A stretch of 64,000 nt of DNA from Fluviicola sp. GTDB taxonomy: Bacteria; Bacteroidota; Bacteroidia; Flavobacteriales_D; Crocinitomicaceae. Below are positions 45,449 through 53,557 of the stretch, one piece after another. Positions within the stretch are counted from its first letter, which is position 1. Each line of letters begins with the position of its first letter. The notes beneath the pieces are model-generated. The model ran no database searches. It saw only the letters and a list, made by a program, of their open reading frames with translations, and was not told the DNA's origin. The stretch covers positions 1 through 64,000 of the forward strand of contig NVXU02000002.1 in assembly GCA_002734065.2 (NCBI GenBank), given 5' to 3'. The position numbers and the translations under genes were made by a program.

Positions 45449-46468
45449 ATGAGTCACTACGAAATCATAAAAACGCTGCCCGGAGAAAAAAACTATCCTC
45501 TATTTGAGGAACTTATTCATTCTATTTACGCCAAAAACAGTCCTCGTTTTATATTGGGCAACGACCCCGTTCCACAACATCTTGAAGCTTGCTATGTTCT
45601 GCTAAAAGAGAATAAACCCGTAGGACGATTTGCGTTTTACGAGAATGCCAACCTATTCTACAAAGAAGAAAAAACGTGTTGCATTGGAAGCTACGAGTGC
45701 ATCGATGATGTTGATGCAAGCAATTATTTAATTCATTTTGCAAGAGAATTGGCGAAAAAGAGAGGATCCAAATTTCTACTTGGTCCCATGGAGGGTTCTA
45801 CGTGGAATAACTACCGATTTAGCGAAAAAAACGATCGTAAAAATTTCTTTATGGAACCCTATCATCACATTTACTACAATCAACAATTTTTAGATGCTGG
45901 TTTTAAAAAAATTGCTCAATATGATTCTAATTTAGACAGTAAACTGACGGTTGATTCTCTCAAAATTAAAGATTATGAGGTTGAATTCACAAAAAAAGGA
46001 GCCAATTTTAGAACCATAAGAATGGATGATTTTGAAAATGAATTGCGAAGAATTGGAAAGTTCAGCATTGATTCTTTTGCTGACAACTTCCTCTACACTT
46101 CAATTTCACCTGAAGATTTTGTGTCAAAATATCTTCCCTACAAAAAGTATTTTGACGCTCGAATGATTTGGATAGTCGAGAATCCAGAAGAGCAAATTCA
46201 AGCAATTATTTTTGCCATTAAAGATTATCACGATACGGCAAATGAAACCTTTATTATTAAGACTATTGCAAGAAGAAAAGAATCGACCTACAAAGGTATT
46301 GGAAGCTATTTGGCAGTGAAAGTAATGCAAATTGCCAAAGAATTAGGATACAAAAAGGTAATTCATGCATTGATGATTCAAAACAATGCTTCTGTTAAAA
46401 TCTCAAAGGTAAACGATGGCGATCGATTCAAATCGTATGCATTGTACGCTCTTAAAACAGGACTGTAA
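45449..46468 (+). CDS. GNAT-fold protein, probably two-domain
   Basis: About 339 aa from ATG 45449, one base after the previous stop; the track start overlaps the kinase gene. The N-terminal half has FLLGPMEGSTWNNYRF and the second half a GNAT-like KSTYKGIGSYLAVKVMQIAKELGYKKV and MIQNNASVKISK. It resembles GNATs often paired with acyl-activating enzymes. It may transfer the acyl group made by the ligase downstream (inference). Confidence 0.65.
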   Translation: MSHYEIIKTLPGEKNYPLFEELIHSIYAKNSPRFILGNDPVPQHLEACYVLLKENKPVGRFAFYENANLFYKEEKTCCIGSYECIDDVDASNYLIHFARELAKKRGSKFLLGPMEGSTWNNYRFSEKNDRKNFFMEPYHHIYYNQQFLDAGFKKIAQYDSNLDSKLTVDSLKIKDYEVEFTKKGANFRTIRMDDFENELRRIGKFSIDSFADNFLYTSISPEDFVSKYLPYKKYFDARMIWIVENPEEQIQAIIFAIKDYHDTANETFIIKTIARRKESTYKGIGSYLAVKVMQIAKELGYKKVIHALMIQNNASVKISKVNDGDRFKSYALYALKTGL

Positions 46469-46469
46469 A

Positions 46470-47996
46470 ATGAACTTAAACGATAAAAATATTGTTTCTC
46501 TGTTCTTAAGCGCGGCAAAAGAGCACCCAGAAAATACGGCAATAATTGAAGGAGAAACATCCATCAGTTATGCAGAATTAAGACTCGAAGTTTTGCAAAC
46601 TGCTGCTTATTTCAAAATTAAAGGCATCCAACAAGGCGACCGTGTTTTGGTTTTTGTTCCCATGGGAATCAATCTTTACCGCATTGTTTTAGCTCTTTTC
46701 TACATCGGAGCAACTGCCGTTTTTCTTGACGAATGGGTCAGCAAAAAGAGAATGGAAATTTGTTGCGAAATTGCCGATTGCAAAGGTTTTATAGGTGTCA
46801 CTAAAGCAAGAATATTTTCATTTTTTTCTAAAGAACTTCGTAAAATTCCCGTTAAACTCAGCTTGAAAAAAAGGTTGAACGAAACTGTCAATATTGCAGA
46901 AATCAACAAAGAATCTTCTGCTTTAATAACATTTACAACCGGCAGTACAGGTTTGCCAAAAGCCGCGGACAGGTCCCATTTATTCTTGCATGAACAATTC
47001 AAGGCATTAATTAACGAAATAGACCCAAAATCAACCGATATTGATATGCCCGTGTTGCCAATTGTCTTATTTGTGAACCTTGGTGTTGGCTGTTGCTCTG
47101 TAATTGCAGATTTTAAAATGACCAAACCTGAATTGATGGATTCAGAGAAAATTGCAACGCAAATTAAAAGCAACGAGGTAACCCGAATTACGGCTTCGCC
47201 TTATTTTGTGAAAATGCTTGCGAATCATGTCCTCCAATCGAAAACACAGCTTCCAAAAGTAGAGAAGATTTTTACGGGAGGCGCACCTGTTTTTCCAGAT
47301 GAAGCGGACCTATACAACAAGGCGTTTCCAGACTCAAAAACGACCATTGTTTATGGTTCTACTGAAGCCGAACCTATTAGTTCTATTGATTCCAAAGAAT
47401 TAGCAAAGAATAATCAACTTTCTGTTGGCTTGCCTGTCGGAACCCCTTACCACAAAACGGATCTTGTTATTATCAAAATATCGGAAGAAGCAATGCCAAA
47501 TTTATCGGAAGATGAGTTCAAAAAAATGCAGGTTAAAGATGGGGAGATAGGAGAAATTCTCGTTTCAGGTCCTCACGTTCTAAAAAAGTACTTTAACAAC
47601 GATGAAGCCTTTAAGCAGAACAAAATAATTGTGAATCAAACAATTTGGCATCGCACGGGTGATAGCGGCACCATTTTAAGCAAAGAATTATTCTTAACAG
47701 GTCGTTGCCAGCAGTTAATTAAGATAAATGACACTTACTTTTCACCCTTTATTGCAGAAAGTAAGTTGCAAAACACTGATGGAATTGATTGCGGAACAAT
47801 TCTCTCATCGGATGGCAATTTAATTCTTATTGTTCAATCTTCATTGAGTAAAACAGAGCTTGAAGAGAGAATTCAAGACCTCGATTACAGCAAAATTCTC
47901 ATTTTAGACAAAATACCCAAAGATCCACGGCATAATTCTAAAATTGACTATGAATCACTTCGGAAATTAACCCACATTATTCATACAAGAGTGTAA
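46470..47996 (+). CDS. Acyl-adenylating ligase (ANL superfamily, OleC/AMP-ligase-like)
   Basis: About 508 aa from ATG 46470. AMP-binding core ALITFTTGSTGLPKAADRSH, then TIVYGSTEAEPIS, GEILVSGPHVLKKYF and WHRTGDSGTI. The C-terminal lysine domain is short and diverged (KIPKDPRHNSKIDYESL). It activates a carboxylic acid as an adenylate; a CoA or amide acceptor is possible, as is an OleC-like beta-lactone reaction. Last gene of the HMGR operon, 1 bp after the GNAT stop. Confidence 0.8.
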   Translation: MNLNDKNIVSLFLSAAKEHPENTAIIEGETSISYAELRLEVLQTAAYFKIKGIQQGDRVLVFVPMGINLYRIVLALFYIGATAVFLDEWVSKKRMEICCEIADCKGFIGVTKARIFSFFSKELRKIPVKLSLKKRLNETVNIAEINKESSALITFTTGSTGLPKAADRSHLFLHEQFKALINEIDPKSTDIDMPVLPIVLFVNLGVGCCSVIADFKMTKPELMDSEKIATQIKSNEVTRITASPYFVKMLANHVLQSKTQLPKVEKIFTGGAPVFPDEADLYNKAFPDSKTTIVYGSTEAEPISSIDSKELAKNNQLSVGLPVGTPYHKTDLVIIKISEEAMPNLSEDEFKKMQVKDGEIGEILVSGPHVLKKYFNNDEAFKQNKIIVNQTIWHRTGDSGTILSKELFLTGRCQQLIKINDTYFSPFIAESKLQNTDGIDCGTILSSDGNLILIVQSSLSKTELEERIQDLDYSKILILDKIPKDPRHNSKIDYESLRKLTHIIHTRV

Positions 47997-48061
47997 CGAA
48001 TTGTATGAATGTGTGGTGGATAAAGGGATGGCAATGCGGAAAACCCCGACTTAGTAATACT

Positions 48062-48093
48062 CAAATTTGGGTGTTTGAAAAACCCTAAATTTG
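48062..48093 (+). terminator. Hairpin after the lipid operon
   Basis: CAAATTTGGGT, a nine-base loop, ACCCTAAATTTG: a 10-11 bp stem with one bulged base about 65 bp past the operon's last stop. It lacks a clean T-run, so it could instead be a processing or regulatory hairpin. The 200-bp spacer holds no ORF. Confidence 0.5.
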
Positions 48094-48199
48094 TTGTAGT
48101 ACTTGGTCGTCAGAAAAATTCATAAATTTTTAGGATTAATTCATTGATTTTAAAATTTTAACACCTACAACAAAATCTTACTCTTATATTTGTTCTGTG

Positions 48200-49168
48200 A
48201 TGACAGTGAAACAAATAATGGAGCCAATTTCGACAGAAATGTCCGAATTTGAAGGTCGATTTCGTGATAGCATGAAGTCGAAAGTGCCCATGTTGAACAA
48301 AGTCACGCACTATATTATCAAAAGAAAAGGCAAGCAAATGCGGCCGATGTTCATCTTTCTCACAGCCAAAATGTTGGGAGAGATCAATGATAAATCCTAC
48401 GACGCAGCGACACTTGTCGAGTTATTGCACACCGCAACCTTGGTTCACGATGACGTTGTGGATGATGCCAACGAAAGAAGAGGTTTTTTCTCCGTCAATG
48501 CCCTTTGGAAGAATAAAATTGCAGTCCTCGTCGGCGACTATATGCTGTCAAAAGTTTTGCTACTTTCTATAGAGAATAAAAACACCAAAATGCTCGAAGT
48601 TATTGCTCGTGCAGTGCGTGAAATGTCTGAGGGAGAATTGCTCCAAATTGAGAAGGCAAGAAAACTGGATATTACAGAGGATGTCTATTTTGAAGTCATC
48701 CAAAAAAAGACGGCTTCACTCATTGCAACCTGCTGTGAAGTAGGCTCAATAAGCGTTGACAGACTTGATGTATCAGAGAGAATGAGAGAGTTTGGGGAAG
48801 CAATCGGCATCGCTTTTCAAATCAAAGACGATATTTTTGACTATGGAGAACCCGGAAATATCGGCAAACCAACAGGTTTAGATATCAGAGAACGAAAAAT
48901 GACGCTTCCATTGATTTATGTGCTTAATAATTCTACCAAAGAAATTAAAAAAGAACTGATTAACATTGTTAAAAATCACAATGAGAATCCAAAAAAAGTG
49001 AAACGTGCAGTGCAACTCGTTATCGACAACGGAGGAATAGAATATGCACATAAAATAATGCTTGAATACAAAGAAAAAGCGCTATCTTTAATCACTGAGA
49101 TTCCTGATTCTGATTCCAAAAAATCACTGATAGGACTGATTGATTACACAACAAATAGAACGAAATAA
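48200..49168 (+). CDS. Polyprenyl diphosphate synthase
   Basis: About 323 aa; GTG 48197 and ATG 48200 are both possible starts. First Asp-rich motif LVHDDVVDDANERRG, second FQIKDDIFDYG, and GKPTGLDIRERKMTLPL. The aromatic/bulky residues before the first motif fit a long-chain (octa-type) all-trans synthase supplying the menaquinone side chain. It follows the HMGR operon by 200 bp with its own TATATTTG box ending five bases before GTG. Confidence 0.93.
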   Translation: MTVKQIMEPISTEMSEFEGRFRDSMKSKVPMLNKVTHYIIKRKGKQMRPMFIFLTAKMLGEINDKSYDAATLVELLHTATLVHDDVVDDANERRGFFSVNALWKNKIAVLVGDYMLSKVLLLSIENKNTKMLEVIARAVREMSEGELLQIEKARKLDITEDVYFEVIQKKTASLIATCCEVGSISVDRLDVSERMREFGEAIGIAFQIKDDIFDYGEPGNIGKPTGLDIRERKMTLPLIYVLNNSTKEIKKELINIVKNHNENPKKVKRAVQLVIDNGGIEYAHKIMLEYKEKALSLITEIPDSDSKKSLIGLIDYTTNRTK

Positions 49169-49180
49169 CACCAATTAAAC

Positions 49181-49660
49181 ATGAAAACATTTATCCTTAT
49201 CCTATTTTCTTCCGTTCTTCTATTATCCTGTAAGAATGACGAGAAAACGAATGAAGAAAAACAAACAACAGAAGAAAAAGGTCAAGAAATTAATGCCACA
49301 ACTCCCGCTATTGTCGAAAAAACAATTACGCTTAAAGATCAAAAAGGAGAAGTTGTCATTAACGGAAAGACATTTATAGAATATTATCCTGGCGGTGGTA
49401 AAAAAATCAAATTTACGGGAGACCAAGATGAAAATGGCGAACGAGATGGAAAATGGCTCTACTTTTCTGAAGAAGGGCTAGAATTATCAGTAACCAATTT
49501 TTCTCATGGCAAAAAACACGGTTTTTCTTTGGTAAAATACCCCAACGGAAACATTCATTACACCGGAGAGTACATAAATGACGAGCAAGTTGGAATTTGG
49601 AAGACTTACTCTTCAGAAGGAGTTAAAACAAACGAAAAAGATTACGGTCCTGCGAAATAA
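49181..49660 (+). CDS. MORN-like repeat lipoprotein
   Basis: 159 aa. Lipobox LLLSC after a short signal peptide, a charged Glu/Lys linker, then antitoxin-like MORN units (DENGERDGKWLYFSEEG, THY-type YPNGNIHYTGEYINDEQVGIWKTY). Outer-membrane lipoprotein of unknown role. It lies 12 bp after the prenyl synthase, and its stop shares a base with the dnaG start. Confidence 0.75.
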   Translation: MKTFILILFSSVLLLSCKNDEKTNEEKQTTEEKGQEINATTPAIVEKTITLKDQKGEVVINGKTFIEYYPGGGKKIKFTGDQDENGERDGKWLYFSEEGLELSVTNFSHGKKHGFSLVKYPNGNIHYTGEYINDEQVGIWKTYSSEGVKTNEKDYGPAK

Positions 49661-51651
49661 TGGCAATGATTCCTCCACATATCGTCGATGACATCATGCA
49701 AACCGCTCGTATTGAGGAGGTGATTGGAGAATTTGTGCAATTAAAACGGGCTGGTTCAAATTTGAAGGGATTGAGTCCTTTTACAGATGAAAAAACACCT
49801 TCATTTGTGGTTTCCCCAGCCAAGCAAATTTTTAAATGCTTCTCAACAGGCAAAGGCGGAACGGTTGTTTCCTTCTTGATGGAGAAAGAGCACTATTCTT
49901 ACCCAGAAGCATTGCGTTGGTTGGCAGACAAATATGGCATTCAACTGCCAGAAGAACGACCTGCGACCCCCGAAGAATTGGCGGCCATCTCTGAGCGAGA
50001 AAGCTTGCACATCATCAATGAATTTGCGCAAGAACACTTTAAAAACAACTTGCACAACACCGACGAAGGGAAAAAAATTGCCCTTTCTTACTTTGTAGAA
50101 CGAGGTTATCGTCCAGACATCATTGAGAAATTTCAATTGGGTTATTCCATCAATAAATCAGACAATTTTACCGCCGCTGGACTGAAAAAAGGCTATAAAT
50201 TAGAATTTATGGAGAAAGTTGGCCTTTCTAAAACGAAAGACAACAGCCATTTCGACTTTTTTAGAGGACGTGTGATGTTCCCCATTCACAGTGTTTCTGG
50301 ACGTGTTTTAGGTTTTGGTGGCAGAACTTTATTTACCGATAAAAAAATTGCGAAATACTTCAATTCTCCAGAAAGTATTATCTACAACAAAAGTGAAATT
50401 CTCTACGGATTGCATTTCTCAAAAGGCGACATCATTAAGTACGATAATTGCTTTTTGTGCGAAGGATATACCGACGTTATTAGCATGTTTCAAGCAGGAA
50501 TTCAGAACGTTGTTTCGTCTTCGGGAACGTCGTTGACCAAAGAGCAAATTCGCTTGGTAAAAAGATACACGAAAAACATCACCATTCTTTACGACGGCGA
50601 TAACGCAGGAATAAAAGCGTCTTTTAGAGGTATCGATTTGATTCTGCAAGAAGGAATGAACGTAAAAGTCGTTCTTTTTCCAGATGGAGAGGATCCAGAT
50701 TCCTATTCCAAGGCGGTTAGCACAACAGAATTAGAAGAATACATCGAAAAAAGTACGCAAGATTTTATTTCCTTTAAAGCCGGAATTCTTGTTGAAGAAG
50801 GCGAAAACGACCCGATAAAAAAGGCAGATTTAATCAAAGAAATTGTGCACTCCGTTTCGTTAATTCCCGATCAGATTACGCGAAACGTTTACATGCAATC
50901 CATTGCCGAACGTTTTGAAATTAGCGAGCAAATTCTTGCCAATGAGTTAATCAAACTAAGGGCAGATGCCGCAAAGCAGAATAGGTTTAAACGACCAGTT
51001 CAACCGACAGAACATCAAGAGTTTCCATCAGAGCAAGATTTAGTTCCGCAAGAATACCAAAGTGATTCTCCGATTATTGACAACCTCGATGAACCTACGG
51101 AATTCGATTTGATGCGAATTTTGGTCATGTACGGTCCAAATGTCGTGATTCTTGACGAAATTGATGAAAAAGGAGAGAAAACGAAGGTTGAAACGAGCGT
51201 TGCGGAGTTGGTTTGTCATGAACTTGCCGTCGATGAAATGGTTTTTTCTAACCCTGTTTATAATAAGTTACACCAAATTATCAGTGAAGCACTGGAAGAA
51301 AGTGCCTTTTTAAAAACGAGCCATTTCAAACGCTTAGAAGACCAAGCGATTGTGCAATTTGTCACAGAAATTGAGATGAATCAGCACGAAATCAGCCACA
51401 ATTGGATGACTAAGCACAATATTGCTACGAACACTGAAAAAGATAAAATCAACCAAGCGACAATGGGTTCCATCTATGCTTTTAAGTCCGCCAAAGTGGA
51501 AAAACGCATACGGAAAATTCAACAAACCATCGGCAAAAAAGAAGAGGAATTGAGCCACGAAGAATTAATGGATTTACTCTCAGAACAGGTTAGTTTAGAG
51601 CAAGTAAAAGTGCTTCTTTCTGAGAAATTAGGTAGAATTATTATCCGATAG
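49660..51651 (+). CDS. dnaG: DNA primase with degenerate zinc finger
   Basis: 663 aa. The zinc-finger region reads LSPFTDEKTPSFVVSP...IFKCFSTGKGG: the CxxH and CxxC ligands of the CHC2 ribbon are largely lost, as I recall for flavobacterial primases. TOPRIM motifs are intact (FLCEGYTDVISMFQAG, LYDGDNAGIKA), and a DnaB-interacting helical C-terminus is present. It synthesises replication primers. Its ATG overlaps the lipoprotein stop by one base. Confidence 0.95.
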   Translation: MAMIPPHIVDDIMQTARIEEVIGEFVQLKRAGSNLKGLSPFTDEKTPSFVVSPAKQIFKCFSTGKGGTVVSFLMEKEHYSYPEALRWLADKYGIQLPEERPATPEELAAISERESLHIINEFAQEHFKNNLHNTDEGKKIALSYFVERGYRPDIIEKFQLGYSINKSDNFTAAGLKKGYKLEFMEKVGLSKTKDNSHFDFFRGRVMFPIHSVSGRVLGFGGRTLFTDKKIAKYFNSPESIIYNKSEILYGLHFSKGDIIKYDNCFLCEGYTDVISMFQAGIQNVVSSSGTSLTKEQIRLVKRYTKNITILYDGDNAGIKASFRGIDLILQEGMNVKVVLFPDGEDPDSYSKAVSTTELEEYIEKSTQDFISFKAGILVEEGENDPIKKADLIKEIVHSVSLIPDQITRNVYMQSIAERFEISEQILANELIKLRADAAKQNRFKRPVQPTEHQEFPSEQDLVPQEYQSDSPIIDNLDEPTEFDLMRILVMYGPNVVILDEIDEKGEKTKVETSVAELVCHELAVDEMVFSNPVYNKLHQIISEALEESAFLKTSHFKRLEDQAIVQFVTEIEMNQHEISHNWMTKHNIATNTEKDKINQATMGSIYAFKSAKVEKRIRKIQQTIGKKEEELSHEELMDLLSEQVSLEQVKVLLSEKLGRIIIR

Positions 51652-51653
51652 CA

Positions 51654-52379
51654 ATGCGATTAGCCGTTCTTTTTCTCGTTTTACCTTTTTTAACTTTTGG
51701 GCAATCACCGATTGATTCTTTGGCAACACCTAAGAGCAAGAACAAGTTATTATTGCAGCGAAGTATAATTCCAGTGGCATTTATAGGCTTGGGCATTGCC
51801 TTCAACGAGACTCAATTTGAAAAAGACTTGCAAATCGACATTCGCAACAAGGTTGGCAATACTTTTGAGTTTCGCATCGATGATTTTATTCAATACGCGC
51901 CCATTGCAGAAATGTACATTGCCGATGCGTTTAAAGTTCCTGCCAGAAATCACTGGTTCGACCAAACAAAATATTTAATTTTCTCCAACCTCCTTTCTGG
52001 CGGAATAACGCTTGCTTTTAAGAACATTCTGAACAAAACAAGACCCAATGGGAGTGATTATTCGATGCCATCGGGACATACCAACCTTGCATTTACCAAC
52101 GCAAGCGTTCTTTTCAACGAATTTAACGAAACTGCCCCCGTTTTGGCATACAGTGGTTATGCTTTTGCCACAACTACGGGTGTTTTCAGAATGATCAACA
52201 ACAAACATTGGCTCTCGGATGTGTTGGTCGGAGCAGGCATTGGCATTTTAGCAACGGAAATAATTTATCGTTTTGAACCTTTAAAAAATTGGAACCCGTT
52301 TAAGAAAACGAAGGATGTTACTTTGCTGCCGAGGTGGAGTGATGGGGAAGTTGGAGTTTATTTTAGGTTGAGGTTGTAG
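51654..52379 (+). CDS. PAP2 family phosphatase, exported
   Basis: 241 aa with signal peptide (AVLFLVLPFLTFGQ). Motifs KNILNKTRP (KX6RP), SMPSGHTNLAF (PSGH) and RMINNKHWLSD (RX5HX3D) are all intact. It probably acts in the periplasm on lipid phosphates such as undecaprenyl diphosphate. It starts 2 bp after dnaG. A second PAP2 gene lies at 18285. Confidence 0.9.
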   Translation: MRLAVLFLVLPFLTFGQSPIDSLATPKSKNKLLLQRSIIPVAFIGLGIAFNETQFEKDLQIDIRNKVGNTFEFRIDDFIQYAPIAEMYIADAFKVPARNHWFDQTKYLIFSNLLSGGITLAFKNILNKTRPNGSDYSMPSGHTNLAFTNASVLFNEFNETAPVLAYSGYAFATTTGVFRMINNKHWLSDVLVGAGIGILATEIIYRFEPLKNWNPFKKTKDVTLLPRWSDGEVGVYFRLRL

Positions 52380-52472
52380 TTTTTTTCTGAGGAGGTAACG
52401 GTTCCGAACTAGGCGAAGTGGCACTTTTTCTTGAGTGTAATTGTGTGCCATTTTGCTTAGTGCATGTTATGG

Positions 52473-52799
52473 TTATAATTTTGCATAGTAATATAGTGGA
52501 TTTCCAGTTTTAATAACTAGAATCGTCCAAATAACTGGGATTAATATTATGGTCATTGAATAGATCCATCTCCACAAAATATTTTTTTCAAGATAAAACG
52601 TCATAATGAGCATACATAAAGAGCTTAGGTAAAGAACGACGGTTGACGCTAAGAGTATTACCGCATCCGTTTCAGCGTCATTTTCCCCATGGTTGGTTTT
52701 ACCAAAATAATGGTTTAATATGAATACTTGAACTATCCAAACAACCAATAATGTGATTATTCGAAGCTCCTTTCTATGTTCTAAATAAAATGATCTCAA
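52473..52799 (-). CDS. Small membrane protein, unknown
   Basis: 108 aa with three hydrophobic segments (IITLLVVWIVQVFILNHYF, AVILLASTVVLYLSSLCMLIMTFYL, IILIPVIWTILVIKTG). No recognised family. It is convergent with the PAP2 gene, and a 24-bp perfect palindrome sits 72 bp upstream of its start. Confidence 0.55.
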   Translation of the reverse strand: MRSFYLEHRKELRIITLLVVWIVQVFILNHYFGKTNHGENDAETDAVILLASTVVLYLSSLCMLIMTFYLEKNILWRWIYSMTIILIPVIWTILVIKTGNPLYYYAKL

Positions 52800-52870
52800 A
52801 TTAGGTATTACTTTACTTATTCAAAAAAACACTATATTCTACTCTGGATATGGTTAACCAATAACAATCA

Positions 52871-52894
52871 GATATGTGTACCGGTACACATATC
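52871..52894. promoter_or_regulatory. 24-bp perfect palindrome
   Basis: GATATGTGTACC followed immediately by its exact reverse complement, with no loop. This is the form of a dimeric regulator's operator rather than a terminator. It lies between the two small minus-strand genes, 58 bp past the stop of 52952..53356 and 72 bp before the start of 52473..52799. Confidence 0.6.
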
Positions 52895-52951
52895 CAACAT
52901 ATGTAAATATAGCAAAAAACATTCTTTTTTAAAAGTCTTTCAACTTTCTAT

Positions 52952-53356
52952 CTACATCCCTGGGAAACTCTCTACCGTTTGAATTTTTAAATCCGGAAAG
53001 CTTTCCACTACTTGAACCTTAAAATCAGGGAAACTTTCTACTACTTGCCATTCGCCGCAGTCGTCAGGAAATGACGTGACAAACTTGACTTTGATGTCTG
53101 GGAAACTTGTTACATATTTCACTTTTATATCCGCAAAACTGGAGACAAACTGTACCTTGCCGTATAATTTAATTCCTTCCCATTCACAACTCCCTGTTGA
53201 TAGCATATACGCAATGGCTTCCTTTTTTTCGTCGCTGGTCAAATCAGCCATTGTTCTTTCCTTTTTTGCTTCTTTTTCTTCCTCGCCACTAGTATTTGTC
53301 AAAGAAATGGTCAAAAAAGTCGACGTAAGTAACGTAAATAAGATTAGTGCCTTCAT
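52952..53356 (-). CDS. Secreted SFPD-repeat protein (septoil-knot-like)
   Basis: 134 aa: signal peptide, acidic/basic linker, one GSCEWEGIKLYGK segment, then six or seven ~10-residue beta units such as VKYVTSFPDIKVKFVTSFPD and VVESFPDLKIQTVESFPG, interrupted once by DDCGEWQ. Two cysteines could form a disulfide. The pattern resembles proteins annotated as 7(1) septoil knot domain, recalled rather than searched. Secreted or periplasmic; function unknown. Confidence 0.6.
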   Translation of the reverse strand: MKALILFTLLTSTFLTISLTNTSGEEEKEAKKERTMADLTSDEKKEAIAYMLSTGSCEWEGIKLYGKVQFVSSFADIKVKYVTSFPDIKVKFVTSFPDDCGEWQVVESFPDFKVQVVESFPDLKIQTVESFPGM

Positions 53357-53433
53357 AATTTTGTTTTTTTAGGAGTTAATGACTATACTCACTCGCACTG
53401 TAAATATAGAACAAATTTCAATGTATCAAAAAC

Positions 53434-53525
53434 CTTAACCCTTTCATAACCATTCCTTAACCTACTTTCATTCTCTTCTGTTCTATCTTTACAGAAAAAA
53501 ATGTCAGTGCAAGAATTGAAAATAG
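53434..53525. repeat. 92-bp direct repeat, left copy, flanking hipBST
   Basis: Matches 55396-55487 at 89 of 92 positions, with the three differences clustered around 53480. It includes CTTAACCCTTTCATAACCAT, a run AGAAAAAAATG and the first eight codons of a small gene. The repeats bracket 1870 bp holding the toxin-antitoxin genes. Confidence 0.9.
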
Positions 53526-53557
53526 ATTGTACATCACTATCTACTGACCGTGTCTAA
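53501..53557 (+). pseudogene. Truncated copy of the 65-aa gene
   Basis: ATG at 53501 opens MSVQELKI, identical to the intact gene at 55463, then diverges and stops after 18 residues at TAA 53555. It is the stub left on the far side of the inserted hipBST cassette. Confidence 0.7.

Noticed and set aside
46700-47173. 157-aa ORF antisense to the ligase
   Set aside because: Shadow of the ANL ligase gene, which has clear motifs on the plus strand.
48001-48190. Small RNA or tRNA in the gap after the lipid operon
   Set aside because: Only one hairpin is visible and no known RNA family pattern or promoter pair supports a gene. I recognised no tRNA in the window.
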